This document shows positions 40,970 through 49,945 of a stretch of 64,000 nucleotides of DNA, one piece after another (positions within the stretch are counted from its first letter, which is position 1; each line of letters starts with the position of its first letter). Both the position numbers and the translations under genes were made by a program. The DNA is from G020353115 sp964640125 (GTDB lineage Bacteria > Bacteroidota > Bacteroidia > Bacteroidales > VadinHA17), in NCBI GenBank assembly GCA_964640125.1, contig CAZXGG010000010.1:7043-71042 (forward strand), in the 5' to 3' direction. Below the pieces are notes generated by a model that worked only from the letters and a program-made list of their open reading frames with translations, searched no databases and was not told where the DNA came from.

Positions 40970-41575
40970 ATGGGAACCACCAGTCAATATAAGAGCATAT
41001 CGTCCATCTCCCGGGGAGAATACAAAGAGAAAGGGAGCCGGTTCATTGGTATTGCATACCCGGTCCACTCGGAAGATGAGGTTAAAGAGATCCTGACCGG
41101 TTTGAAAAAAGAGTACCACGATGCACGTCATCACTGCTATGCTTATGTTATCGGACCAGACAAAGAGTTTATTCGCACAAATGACGATGGAGAGCCATCC
41201 CATTCTGCAGGCAAACCGATCCTGACGCAAATCGAAACCAGGGATCTTACGAATATCCTGGTGGTCGTAATCCGTTATTTTGGCGGAACATTGCTCGGAG
41301 TGGGCGGATTGATCAACGCCTATAAAAGTGCTGCATCCGAAGCGCTGGAGAACGCAAACATTTATATCCGAACCGTGAAAGAACGTTACCGCCTGGTGTT
41401 TGAGTACCCTCAGATGAACCCGGTGATGTCCCTGTTAAAAGAAAAAGATCTGAATGTTATCAGCCGTAATTTTGAACTGAGCTGTTCCATTATCATTGAA
41501 ATTCCGCAGGACAAGGCAGGCGAATTCATTGAACGGTGCAAACGGATCGAAAACCTGAAGGTAACGAGGGAATAG
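40970..41575 (+). CDS. YigZ/IMPACT (UPF0029) family protein
   Basis: A 201-residue protein with the family signature in order: SRGEYKEKGSRFIGIAYPVH, DARHHCYAYVIGP, TNDDGEPSHSAGKPILTQIE and VVVIRYFGGTLLGVGGLINAYKSAA. YigZ/IMPACT proteins have an N-terminal S5-like fold and a C-terminal ferredoxin-like fold; the eukaryotic relative regulates translation but the bacterial role is not established. The ATG directly abuts the previous stop codon, so the two genes are co-transcribed. The C-terminus is followed by a GC-rich palindrome. Confidence 0.93.
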   Translation: MGTTSQYKSISSISRGEYKEKGSRFIGIAYPVHSEDEVKEILTGLKKEYHDARHHCYAYVIGPDKEFIRTNDDGEPSHSAGKPILTQIETRDLTNILVVVIRYFGGTLLGVGGLINAYKSAASEALENANIYIRTVKERYRLVFEYPQMNPVMSLLKEKDLNVISRNFELSCSIIIEIPQDKAGEFIERCKRIENLKVTRE

Positions 41576-41590
41576 GAAAGTTCGGTATTC

Positions 41591-41674
41591 GCCCGCCTGA
41601 CCGCTTGCCTGACGATCTCCGGGCGCCTACCCCGCCGGTTGGCGGAGTAGGCACGCAGTCAGGGACGGGCAGGG
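41591..41674. repeat. GC-rich REP-like element
   Basis: GCCTACCCCGCC (41625-41636) and GGCGGAGTAGGC (41641-41652) form a hairpin with a GGTT loop; GCCCGCCTGACCG on the left and CAGTCAGGGACGGGC on the right add an outer fold. It lies in the spacer between yigZ and pyrB and belongs to the same GC-rich family as 3196 and 31055. Confidence 0.55.
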
Positions 41675-41796
41675 TAACGGCAAACGATTTCCCATATTCC
41701 TTTTTTTTCAACTATCTGTTAACAACCTGCACGATATTTTGCTCATCTTATGTATCTTTACAGCTAATCTAAACAGACTACCAATCCACAATCTGA

Positions 41797-42705
41797 ATGA
41801 AGAACAGAAGCCTTGTATCCATCGATGATTATAGCAAAGATGAGATCATAAAAATCCTTGACCTGGCTGAAGAATTTGAAAAATCCCCTGCTCCAAACCT
41901 CCTTGAAGGAAAGGTAATTGCAACACTCTTTTTTGAACCGTCCACACGCACACGGTTAAGTTTTGAAAGTGCAGTGAACCGGTTTGGAGGCCGGATTGTA
42001 GGATTTACCGATTCCTCAACATCGAGTGTTACCAAAGGAGAAACACTGAAGGATACCATAAAAACGGTCAGCAACTATAGTGACCTCATCGTGATCCGGC
42101 ATCCACTGGAAGGAAGTGCACGATATGCCAGCGAGGTCGCCTCCGTACCAGTAGTCAATGCCGGTGACGGGGCTAATCAACATCCCACACAAACCCTGCT
42201 TGATCTCTATTCCATCCGGAAGACACAGGGAACCCTGGACAACCTGAACATATTCCTTGTTGGAGACCTGAAATATGGCCGAACGGTTCATTCGCTGCTG
42301 ATGGCCATGTCACACTTCAATACAACCTTCAATTTCATTTCTCCCGAGGAGTTACGCATGCCGGATGAATACAAGATCTTTCTGGATAACCTCGGTTTGA
42401 AATATTACGAACACCTGGATTTTACTGATATCATTTCAAGGGCCGATATTGTTTATATGACACGGGTGCAGAAAGAAAGATTCTCCGATCCGATGGAATA
42501 CGAAAAAGTGAAAAATGTATATGTCCTGCGTAAAAAAATGCTAAAAAACACCAAAGATAATATGCGGATCCTGCACCCGTTACCACGCGTAAATGAAATT
42601 CATGACGAGGTGGACAGCAGCGAAAAAGCGTACTATTTTCCACAGGCTCTGAATGGTGTCTACACCAGGCAGGCAATTATTGCTTCGATTCTGGGTTTAA
42701 CCTAA
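41797..42705 (+). CDS. pyrB: aspartate carbamoyltransferase catalytic subunit
   Basis: A 302-residue subunit that condenses carbamoyl phosphate with aspartate in pyrimidine synthesis. FFEPSTRTRLSFESA (residues 48-62) binds carbamoyl phosphate, VIRHPLEGSA, NAGDGANQHPTQTLLDLYSI and VGDLKYGRTVHSL follow, and MTRVQKERF plus ILHPLPRV complete the aspartate site. Length is normal. The regulatory subunit gene starts 10 bases later, so the allosteric PyrB-PyrI complex is expected. This is E. coli-like class B ATCase rather than a DHOase complex. Confidence 0.97.
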   Translation: MKNRSLVSIDDYSKDEIIKILDLAEEFEKSPAPNLLEGKVIATLFFEPSTRTRLSFESAVNRFGGRIVGFTDSSTSSVTKGETLKDTIKTVSNYSDLIVIRHPLEGSARYASEVASVPVVNAGDGANQHPTQTLLDLYSIRKTQGTLDNLNIFLVGDLKYGRTVHSLLMAMSHFNTTFNFISPEELRMPDEYKIFLDNLGLKYYEHLDFTDIISRADIVYMTRVQKERFSDPMEYEKVKNVYVLRKKMLKNTKDNMRILHPLPRVNEIHDEVDSSEKAYYFPQALNGVYTRQAIIASILGLT

Positions 42706-42715
42706 CATCGCTCTC

Positions 42716-43174
42716 ATGAAAGAACGGAAACAATTAAGTGTCAGTGCAATAAAAAACGGAACAGTCATTGACCATATACCCGCTAAAAACGTGTTCAAGG
42801 TCCTTCAGATCCTTGGACTTGACAACGTTGATGAGATGATCACGTTTGGGACCAATTTTGAGAGCAAGAAGCTGGGAAAGAAAGGACTCATAAAAGTATC
42901 CAATGTGTTCTTCCTGGATGAAGAGATCAATAAAATAGCCCTCGTGGCACCGGAAGCCAAGTTGAATATCATTAAAGAGTATGAAGTGGTAGAAAAAAAG
43001 GTTGTTGAAGTTCCAGATAAGATTATCGGTATAGCCCGGTGTGTAAATCCCCAATGCATTACCAACCATGAGACCATTACTACCCGCTTTCAGGTGGTAT
43101 CGAAAAAAGATGTCTCACTGAAATGCCACTATTGCGGTAAAATAACCGACCAGGAAAACCTGGTGATTGTTTAA
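42716..43174 (+). CDS. pyrI: aspartate carbamoyltransferase regulatory subunit
   Basis: A 152-residue subunit. The N-terminal nucleotide-binding domain has LSVSAIKNGTVIDHIPAKNV (residues 7-26), and the C-terminal zinc domain has Cys109, Cys114, Cys137 and Cys140 (RCVNPQC and LKCHYCGK) as in E. coli PyrI. It should bind ATP, CTP or UTP and set the activity of PyrB. Located 10 bases behind pyrB in the same operon. Confidence 0.96.
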   Translation: MKERKQLSVSAIKNGTVIDHIPAKNVFKVLQILGLDNVDEMITFGTNFESKKLGKKGLIKVSNVFFLDEEINKIALVAPEAKLNIIKEYEVVEKKVVEVPDKIIGIARCVNPQCITNHETITTRFQVVSKKDVSLKCHYCGKITDQENLVIV

Positions 43175-43428
43175 AGAGATGGTTACTGGTTACTCGGTTC
43201 TGGTTGCTCGGTAAAAAAATCGGTTTCAAATCGTTTCATGCAATTTCGCCATAAGCATCCTTTCGGATCAATTCTTTTCCAGTTCCTGTCGTTACTATGA
43301 ACACTTAACAAATAAAAATTAACAGTTACTTTTTTCTTATCAACTTATACACTTATAACGTATAACTTTCCCACTCACTTCTCTCCGTCTCCCCCTCTCA
43401 CTCCCTCTCTCAGTCAATTCATCCCTTC

Positions 43429-43893
43429 TCATCTTATCCGATCATATGACCGGATCAACTCCTCATCTTTCTTCACTCCACGTAATGCTAGATAGGTCAA
43501 AATAGCGGATACAATGGGAAGAACAGCATATAGTGTGAAGTAGGCATCGGCATTGAGATGCATCATTCCCTGCCTTCGGTAGAAATAGAAAAGGGCCAGT
43601 GAGCCGATCATTAAAACCATACTGAAGACAGACAACCGCATTTGCACCATTCGCTTCCTGAATGAGAACATCGCAACCAGCAATAGACATAGAACAACAA
43701 GGAAAAGTATTAAAAGCGGAATAGTACTGAGTACAACAGGTGGTGATTCTTTTCCAGCCTCGACAATACCCCATGTATGGAGTAGGTACACCTGCCCATT
43801 ATCTCCGATAAAGCGGCTTACAGGCAGGAAAGCACCAAATGCCATGAGGATCGTTGCCAGAGCGTAATAAACGGTTTGAATGCGTTGTATCAT
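43429..43893 (-). CDS. DUF4293 family membrane protein
   Basis: A 154-residue protein with four helices beginning MIQRIQTVYYALATILMAFG, the typical DUF4293 start. Later helices are LSTIPLLILFLVVLCLLLVA, FSMVLMIGSLALFYFYRR and FTLYAVLPIVSAILTYLALR, ending with KKDEELIRSYDRIR, the conserved charged C-terminal tail (DEALVRSADRLR-like) of the family. I use the ATG at 43893; a longer frame has no family similarity. Restricted to Bacteroidota; function unknown. Confidence 0.9.
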   Translation of the reverse strand: MIQRIQTVYYALATILMAFGAFLPVSRFIGDNGQVYLLHTWGIVEAGKESPPVVLSTIPLLILFLVVLCLLLVAMFSFRKRMVQMRLSVFSMVLMIGSLALFYFYRRQGMMHLNADAYFTLYAVLPIVSAILTYLALRGVKKDEELIRSYDRIR

Positions 43894-44087
43894 TGTTGTA
43901 ATCCTTTTAAGCACAGGTAAAATGAAAATGAATGTTCGTTTTGCTCTCATCTTCCCACTGAAACCAATCCCCATTTCTCCTAAAGTAATGAAATGGCGGT
44001 CAATTTTTAATGCCGCAAATCAATAACAAAAATGGATAAGAAAAAAAGCATCCCGTTGAGAGATGCTTCAATCAGGATTATCGATTA

Positions 44088-44900
44088 TCAGTTACCTCCC
44101 AGTATTAGCGGCATACCTTCATTTCCACCACCAATGACCACAACTTTTGCATTGGCTGATTCAGCCAGTTTCAGTGTGGCATCTATTCCTTTCTGTCGCA
44201 GGATCATGGTTGTCAGACTGGCACTGATAATCCGGTTATAAGTTGCAATACCTTCAGCCTCAATTTCTTTCCTATCTGCTTCCAGTCTTTCTCTTTCATT
44301 GATGAAGGTCATAGCCAGTGCTTCCTGCTCACGGGTCAGCTTACTCTCAATGGCAATCTTTATATCGGCTGGCAGATTTATAGAACGAATCATGAGAGCC
44401 TTCATATCAATGAAGTTAGTCAACAGTACTGAAGCTGTTTCATTGATAATAGCATCTTCAACCTCTTGTCTCTTTGTTGAGTAGATCTCTTCAGCTGTAT
44501 ATCGGCCTGTAACCCGTCTTACAGTTGAGCGAACTTCAGGGATTACAAGACTATTGATATAGTTGACTCCAAACGTTTCATGCAGGTGTCCTATTTTATC
44601 ATATGTTGGATTGAAACGAACCGTAATATCTACATTGACGGAAAGTCCATTCTTATCAAGGACATCCATGGTCTCTTCACTTTTTTGTTCCTTTACATTG
44701 TATTTGTCCAGGTCATTCCATGGGGCAATTACCTTCAGCCCGGTTCCAACAATATTTTCCTTATCGAGGAATCCCGATATTTTATGGAAAATAACAGCCC
44801 GTTCACCCGGTCTGACAATATAAAACATCCTGCTGCCAAATAACAATAACACAACAATAACTACTGCTGAAGTAATAATTAATACTTGCTTTCTTTTCAT
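44088..44900 (-). CDS. prohibitin / SPFH domain protein
   Basis: A 270-residue protein with one N-terminal helix (VLIITSAVVIVVLLLFGSRM) and a band-7/SPFH domain: YIVRPGERAVIFHKISGFLD, GLKVIAPWNDLDKYNVKEQK, LDKNGLSVNVDITVRFNPTY and EVRSTVRRVTGRYTAEEIYS. The helical part (LTREQEALAMTFINERERLE) is prohibitin-like. It should form ring assemblies in the membrane that organise or protect other membrane proteins. A -7 box lies 40 bases upstream. Confidence 0.93.
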   Translation of the reverse strand: MKRKQVLIITSAVVIVVLLLFGSRMFYIVRPGERAVIFHKISGFLDKENIVGTGLKVIAPWNDLDKYNVKEQKSEETMDVLDKNGLSVNVDITVRFNPTYDKIGHLHETFGVNYINSLVIPEVRSTVRRVTGRYTAEEIYSTKRQEVEDAIINETASVLLTNFIDMKALMIRSINLPADIKIAIESKLTREQEALAMTFINERERLEADRKEIEAEGIATYNRIISASLTTMILRQKGIDATLKLAESANAKVVVIGGGNEGMPLILGGN

Positions 44901-44939
44901 ATTTCTGAGTTTTTAAAGTTAATTCGCGTTTACGAATTG

Positions 44940-44947
44940 CAAAAATA
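44940..44947 (-). promoter_or_regulatory. candidate -7 box TATTTTTG for the prohibitin gene
   Basis: TATTTTTG on the minus strand matches TAnnTTTG, 39 bases before the ATG. A CTTTAC at about 19 bases upstream is a poor -33 match. Confidence 0.4.
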
Positions 44948-45101
44948 AAGGAATTATCTGTAAAGCACAGATTTTCCTGTTTTTTTTACAACCGTGAAGT
45001 CCTGGCCGGACATCTTCACTGACCAGAAAGAATTGTTGGTTTCGGAAAATTTAGATAGTTTTGAAACAACCTTGGATCTGTAAAGATCATCATGTTATCT
45101 T

Positions 45102-45971
45102 ATGATCAAAACATCTGAGCTCATATTAAATCCAGACGGCTCTCTTTTTCATTTGCACCTGTTATCAGGACAGATTGCCGGGACAATCATTCTCGTGGGA
45201 GATCCGGCCCGGGTTGAAATGGTATCCTCACATTTTGACCGGATTGACGTGAAAATCCAGAACCGTGAATTTGTTACTCACACCGGAACATACAGGGGGC
45301 AGCAAATCACTGCCCTTTCTACGGGTATTGGAACAGACAACATTGACATTGTTGTGAATGAGCTTGATGCACTGGTTAATCTCGATATGGAGACCAGGAG
45401 ACCAAAAGCTAAACTGAACAGACTAAACCTGATCCGGATAGGTACTTCCGGATCGATCCAGCCGGATATTCCCATTGGGACATTCCTGTTAACAGAAAAA
45501 GCGATCGGATTCGATGGTTTGTTGAATTACTATTCCCGATGCGACGATGCTTCGGATCTGGCATTGGAATCGGCTTTCATGGAATATGTTAGCTGGGATC
45601 CACGACTTCCCAAACCATACGTTGTAAGTGCAGATCAAGAGCTTTTAAAACAGTTCACAGGAAAGGAAGTAACCACGGGAATCACAATTTCTGCCTCTGG
45701 CTTTTACGGACCCCAGGGAAGGATTGTCAGATTACCATTGGCTCACCCTGGACTGAATGAAAAAATAATGAAGTTTCGGTTTGGAACGGAAAAAGTAACT
45801 AATTTTGAAATGGAGAGTTCAGCAATCTATGGATTGGCGTCTTTGCTGGGCCACCGTGCAGTAACACTTTGTGCAATTATTGCGAACCGAGCAACCGGAG
45901 AATTCATGGGAGAATACAAAAATCTGATGGAACGCCTCATTGTATTCTCCCTTAATCGAATTACAAGTTAA
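45102..45971 (+). CDS. nucleoside phosphorylase (uridine phosphorylase-like)
   Basis: A 289-residue protein of the PNP_UDP_1 family. IILVGDPARVEMVSSHFD (phosphate-binding Asp/Arg), ITALSTGIGTDNIDIVVNEL, LIRIGTSGSIQPDIPIGTFL and KVTNFEMESSAIYGLASLLG with the ribose-binding Glu are seen. It should cleave a nucleoside with phosphate to a base and ribose 1-phosphate; uridine is likely but purine or 5'-methylthio substrates are possible. It is 11 bases upstream of the transglutaminase-like gene. Confidence 0.92.
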   Translation: MIKTSELILNPDGSLFHLHLLSGQIAGTIILVGDPARVEMVSSHFDRIDVKIQNREFVTHTGTYRGQQITALSTGIGTDNIDIVVNELDALVNLDMETRRPKAKLNRLNLIRIGTSGSIQPDIPIGTFLLTEKAIGFDGLLNYYSRCDDASDLALESAFMEYVSWDPRLPKPYVVSADQELLKQFTGKEVTTGITISASGFYGPQGRIVRLPLAHPGLNEKIMKFRFGTEKVTNFEMESSAIYGLASLLGHRAVTLCAIIANRATGEFMGEYKNLMERLIVFSLNRITS

Positions 45972-45982
45972 CCATAGAAACA

Positions 45983-46864
45983 TTGGAAACCAAAAAAGAA
46001 ATAGAAGCCCTTATCAACCTGTTGGAAGATCCCGATGCAAAGGTATTCGAGGAGGTCAGCCGTAATTTGATGGATAAAGGAATAGGTATCATCCCGGAGC
46101 TGGAGGAAGCCTGGGAGAGTTGTGGAAACCAGCATCACCAGGAGCGAATCGAAAACCTGATACAGCAGATCCAGCTGAACTTTACCCGTGAACAACTGCT
46201 GCGATGGATCAATGAGGGAGCTTCAGATCTGTTGGAAGGGGCATACTATATCGCAAAATTTCAATACCCCGACCTGGTACTATCACAGCTGGATAACCAG
46301 CTTGAGAATATCAAAAAAGATGTATGGCTGGAATTGAACGATAACCTGACAGCTCTTGAGAAAGTGAAGGTCATTAACCAGATCATTTTTAAAATCTACG
46401 GCCTGAAACGAAACAGTTCGCAATTCTATGCACCACAAAACAACTACCTGAACATTGTCCTGGAAACAAAAAAAGGGAACCCGATCAGCCTGGCAATCAT
46501 CTATTCCATCGTAGCTCAACGTCTCGGACTGCCAATATATGGGGTCAACCTTCCCAGAAATTTTATCCTGGTCTACATCGATGAACTAAAATCAGTAGAG
46601 ACCTTTGATAAAGAACTGGAAGCGCATATACTGTTTTACATTAACCCCTTCAATCTCGGTGCAATACTTGGAAAGAAAGAGATCGATCACTTCATTAAAC
46701 ATCAGAATCTTACACCCCGGAAATCTTTTTATGTTCCCTGTTCAAATAGTGAGATCATTCACCGGCTCTTACTGAACCTTTCCTTTGCGTATGAGCAGGC
46801 AGGTAATGAAGAAAAAGTCAGGCACCTGAAGGAATTGCTTGATATTTTCGGGAATCCAGAATAG
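45983..46864 (+). CDS. transglutaminase-like SirB1 family protein
   Basis: A 293-residue protein. The N-terminal helical part has HEAT-like phrases (IEALINLLEDPDAKVFEEVS); the Transglut_core2 domain includes NYLNIVLETKKGNPISLAII, IVAQRLGLPIYGVNLPRNFI and FYINPFNLGAILGKKEI. In SirB1 proteins the usual transglutaminase Cys is absent (here GNPISLAI), so a non-catalytic or tetratricopeptide-linked role is likely. The start is TTG 45983, 11 bases after the phosphorylase gene. Confidence 0.88.
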   Translation: METKKEIEALINLLEDPDAKVFEEVSRNLMDKGIGIIPELEEAWESCGNQHHQERIENLIQQIQLNFTREQLLRWINEGASDLLEGAYYIAKFQYPDLVLSQLDNQLENIKKDVWLELNDNLTALEKVKVINQIIFKIYGLKRNSSQFYAPQNNYLNIVLETKKGNPISLAIIYSIVAQRLGLPIYGVNLPRNFILVYIDELKSVETFDKELEAHILFYINPFNLGAILGKKEIDHFIKHQNLTPRKSFYVPCSNSEIIHRLLLNLSFAYEQAGNEEKVRHLKELLDIFGNPE

Positions 46865-46917
46865 AGGGATGGCGTGGTATTGGAAGGCTTCAGATAACCA
46901 CCTGTCCGCGAAACCGG

Positions 46918-47514
46918 TTACCGCATTCTTTTCCTGATCAGTGTGTACCAGAGAATCCTCATATCCTGCGCAAAATTCCAGTCGTCGAGGTATTCCATGT
47001 TAATTTTCACTTTATCCGGAAAGATCACCTCATTATTATATCGGTCAGGGTTATCAACTGCTGACAGGATCTCCTCCTCATTGATGTATTTGAGGGTTGC
47101 CGGACCGGTCATCCCCGGTTTCCACCTAAGGATCCTGGCATGGTCACCGGCCAACTTCTCAGCCATACGCGGGACATAGGGCCTGGGACCAACAAAACTC
47201 ATATCTCCAATCAGGACATTCCATAATTCAGGAAGTTCATCCAGTTTCCATTTCCTTAAAAAAGCACCAAACGGTGTGATCCTGGGATCTCCCTTTACAG
47301 GAATTCCCTTCCTCTGGGTCTTATCGCACATCGTTCTGAACTTGTAGATTTGAAAGACCTTTCCATTTTTACCAACACGCTCCTGCTTGAAAATTATGGG
47401 GCCTTCGGAGCTGATTTTTACCAGCAAGCCAATGACAATCATTAGGGGTAAAAACAGGATCAAACTTATGGCAGAAAACAGTTTGTCAAATATTTCCTTC
47501 AACAGTTTATTCAT
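46918..47514 (-). CDS. phosphoglycosyl transferase (bacterial sugar transferase, PglC-like)
   Basis: A 198-residue short monotopic phosphoglycosyl transferase. It has one N-terminal re-entrant helix (ISLILFLPLMIVIGLLVKIS), FKQERVGKNGKVFQIYKFRTM, the catalytic Asp-Glu in RKWKLDELPELWNVL, and MSFVGPRPYVP. Enzymes of this size transfer a sugar phosphate from UDP-sugar to undecaprenyl phosphate, starting a glycan repeat. Together with the two UDP-sugar genes downstream on the same strand it suggests O-glycan or capsule synthesis. Confidence 0.93.
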   Translation of the reverse strand: MNKLLKEIFDKLFSAISLILFLPLMIVIGLLVKISSEGPIIFKQERVGKNGKVFQIYKFRTMCDKTQRKGIPVKGDPRITPFGAFLRKWKLDELPELWNVLIGDMSFVGPRPYVPRMAEKLAGDHARILRWKPGMTGPATLKYINEEEILSAVDNPDRYNNEVIFPDKVKINMEYLDDWNFAQDMRILWYTLIRKRMR

Positions 47515-47651
47515 TCAGGGTAACTTTATCCAGTTCGATCATCCGGTAATTACTCACCGTTTTGTATCGGTTTATTCACCACTTGATGTGGCTCATGAGG
47601 TTTGCGCTCCTTCGTCGCTCAAACGTTCATGAGCTCGCAACGCTCGGTTCT

Positions 47652-47668
47652 CCATAGGAGTCCTATGG
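47652..47668. repeat. 17-base palindrome over the epimerase stop
   Basis: CCATAGGAGTCCTATGG is a perfect palindrome around a G centre and overlaps the last codons of the epimerase gene. The preceding stretch (47590-47650) also carries CATGAG..CTCATG-type inverted words. It might help to end transcription between the epimerase and sugar transferase genes. Confidence 0.4.
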
Positions 47669-48721
47669 ACAGTGATGATCATAATCTTTGAACCATTGTA
47701 TGAACCGTTTTACGCCGGTTCTGATATCTGTAGACGGCTGGTAATTCAAATCCCTTACCAGGTCTCTGGTGTCTGACCAGGTTTTTGGCACATCGCCCGG
47801 CTGAATCGGCAACAGATTCATGATGGCCTTTTTACCCAATTCTTTTTCGATAGCATCAATAAAATCCAACAGTTTCACCGGATTATTATTCCCAATATTA
47901 TATAGTTTATAGGGTGCAACGGAGCTTGAGGGATCGGGATGCAGGCCATTCCAATCCTTATTTTCATCCGGAATACGAAAGATCACCCGGCTTACTCCTT
48001 CGATAATATCGTCGATATAGGTAAAATCCCGTTCCATGTTGCCATGATTATACACCTCGATGGGTTCCTCTTCAAGAATAGCTTTTGTAAATTTAAAGAG
48101 CGCCATATCCGGACGGCCATAGGGCCCGTAAACCGTAAAAAACCGAAGTCCTGTAACGGGTAAGCCATACAGGTAGCTGTAGGAATGAGCCATCAGCTCA
48201 TTGCTTTTCTTTGTCGCCGCGTAAAGACTAATGGGATGATCGACCCTGTCATGGACAGAAAAGGGCATGCTGGAATTCAAGCCATAGACACTTGAACTGC
48301 TTGCAAATACAAGGTGTTTCACGGGTAATGATCTGCATGCTTCCAGGATATTAATGAATCCTACGATATTGCTGTCGATATAGGCATAGGGATGAGTCAG
48401 GCTGTAGCGTACACCAGCCTGTGCTGCAAGATGGCAAACCAGATCGGGTTTTTCCTCGCGAAAAAGTTGGCTGATCCCCTCCCGGTCCTCCAGATCAAAC
48501 TTATAGAATGAATATCCGGGGTATTTTTCACTGGCAATGTTTATTCCGGCTTTGATTCTATTCCTTTCAATACCGGTCACCCCGAGTCGTGAATATTTCA
48601 ATTCCGGATCATAGTATTCGTTTATATTATCTGTTCCGACGACCTGTTCACCGTCATCCAGGAGTCTCTTAACGAGGTGAAACCCAATAAAACCTGCCGC
48701 TCCTGTGACCAGTATTTTCAT
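47663..48721 (-). CDS. NAD-dependent UDP-glucuronate 4-epimerase-type enzyme
   Basis: A 352-residue extended SDR. ILVTGAAGFIGFHLVKRLLD at the N-terminus binds NAD; CHLAAQAGVRYSLTHPYAYI, VFASSSSVYG and the catalytic SLYAATKKSNELMAHSYSYL (Tyr and Lys) follow; YGLPVTGLRFFTVYGPYGRP and DFTYIDDIIEGV are the usual substrate elements. These fit UDP-glucuronate 4-epimerase/ NAD-epimerase proteins that convert UDP-GlcA to UDP-GalA. Neighbours are a WecB-like epimerase 27 bases upstream and the sugar transferase downstream. Confidence 0.93.
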   Translation of the reverse strand: MKILVTGAAGFIGFHLVKRLLDDGEQVVGTDNINEYYDPELKYSRLGVTGIERNRIKAGINIASEKYPGYSFYKFDLEDREGISQLFREEKPDLVCHLAAQAGVRYSLTHPYAYIDSNIVGFINILEACRSLPVKHLVFASSSSVYGLNSSMPFSVHDRVDHPISLYAATKKSNELMAHSYSYLYGLPVTGLRFFTVYGPYGRPDMALFKFTKAILEEEPIEVYNHGNMERDFTYIDDIIEGVSRVIFRIPDENKDWNGLHPDPSSSVAPYKLYNIGNNNPVKLLDFIDAIEKELGKKAIMNLLPIQPGDVPKTWSDTRDLVRDLNYQPSTDIRTGVKRFIQWFKDYDHHCP

Positions 48722-48748
48722 ATCGTTCGATGTTATAAAAACAGCCCT

Positions 48749-49891
48749 TTAGTGAAAGGCGGATACCAATTGCCTGCAGATGAATGCTGCACTCTTTCCA
48801 TCACCATAAAATTTGGGGAATGAGAGATCACGAACACTCAAAAAGTATTCATATGCATCAAAAATCTTCCGGGAATCAGCATCTGCCAGAAGAGCTGTTT
48901 TATTGTTGACCAGCTCAACCCATTCTGTTTCCGGTCTGAGTACAATACAGGGTTTCTCAAAAAAATGTGCCTCTTTTTGAACTCCGCCAGAATCAGTTAT
49001 GATCATTTTTGCATGTTTCTCGAGTGTAATCATCTCCAGGTAAGATACCGATGGTATCAAAGATATATTTTTTTTAACTTTTTCAAGGAATAACCGGTTC
49101 ATGTTCTTTTCCAAAGCCTGCAATGTCCTTGGATGAATGGGCAGGATCACAGGAGTATGACCTTCAAGGGTTATCTTTACCAATCCCTCAAAAATGGAAT
49201 GAAGCCGGTCACTGTTATCCGTATTGTGATCACGGTGGATGGTAGCAAGAATATACTCCCCTGGCTTGGTTCTGAATTTTTCAAGTAACCCCTGCTGTCC
49301 CGTGGTGGTTTTCCTAAAATACAAACTGTTATCATACATGATATCACCACAATGAAAGATCGCTGGATTATCGGGTGAATAAGGAGGTGAGTTCCCGGCA
49401 TGTAATCCTTCCCTTTCCAGGTTAGCCAATCCCGTTTCAGTGGGGGTAAAAAGCAGGGTTGATATGTGATCACAAACAATCCGGTTTATCTCTTCCGGCA
49501 TCTTCTTATTGAAAGAGCGTAATCCGGCCTCGATATGAACGACCGGGTATCCCAGTTTGACAGAAGCAAGAGACGAGGCAAGTGTCGAATTGGTATCCCC
49601 ATAAACAACAACGCAATGGGGTTTTTCAGCATTTAACACCGATTCAATTCCTGTTAACATTGCGGCCGTCTGTTTCCCGTGCGACCCGGAACCTACCTCC
49701 AGTTTATACTGAGGTTCAGGGAGCTGTAATTCATGGAAAAAGAGGGCGGATAATTCACGGTCATAATGTTGGCCCGTATCAACAAGTACTTCCTCAATTG
49801 TATCGGGAAAGCTGGTTCTGATTTGCCGGCTGAGCGCAGCAGCTTTAATGGTCTGCGGACGGGTACCTGCAATATGGATTGCCTTCACCAT
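48749..49891 (-). CDS. non-hydrolysing UDP-GlcNAc 2-epimerase, WecB-like
   Basis: A 380-residue enzyme interconverting UDP-GlcNAc and UDP-ManNAc. AGTRPQTIKAAALSRQIR at the start, DTGQHYDRELSALFFHEL, VYGDTNSTLASSLAS, HIEAGLRSFNKKMPEEINR, IHRDHNTDNSDR (in place of the HRRENHG form) and ITDSGGVQKEAHFFEKPCIV match the family. Arg and Asp/Glu catalytic positions appear kept. It is the first sugar gene after rny on this strand, 27 bases from the epimerase. Confidence 0.93.
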   Translation of the reverse strand: MVKAIHIAGTRPQTIKAAALSRQIRTSFPDTIEEVLVDTGQHYDRELSALFFHELQLPEPQYKLEVGSGSHGKQTAAMLTGIESVLNAEKPHCVVVYGDTNSTLASSLASVKLGYPVVHIEAGLRSFNKKMPEEINRIVCDHISTLLFTPTETGLANLEREGLHAGNSPPYSPDNPAIFHCGDIMYDNSLYFRKTTTGQQGLLEKFRTKPGEYILATIHRDHNTDNSDRLHSIFEGLVKITLEGHTPVILPIHPRTLQALEKNMNRLFLEKVKKNISLIPSVSYLEMITLEKHAKMIITDSGGVQKEAHFFEKPCIVLRPETEWVELVNNKTALLADADSRKIFDAYEYFLSVRDLSFPKFYGDGKSAAFICRQLVSAFH

Positions 49892-49945
49892 TTCCTGTTG
49901 AAGCTTATAAAAGAATTCTGATCGCTCCGATTCAGGGCGCGTATA

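Noticed and set aside
41526..41772. Frames on both strands over the yigZ-pyrB spacer
   Set aside because: They translate the GC-rich REP-like palindrome (Pro/Thr/Gly-rich) and are not genes.
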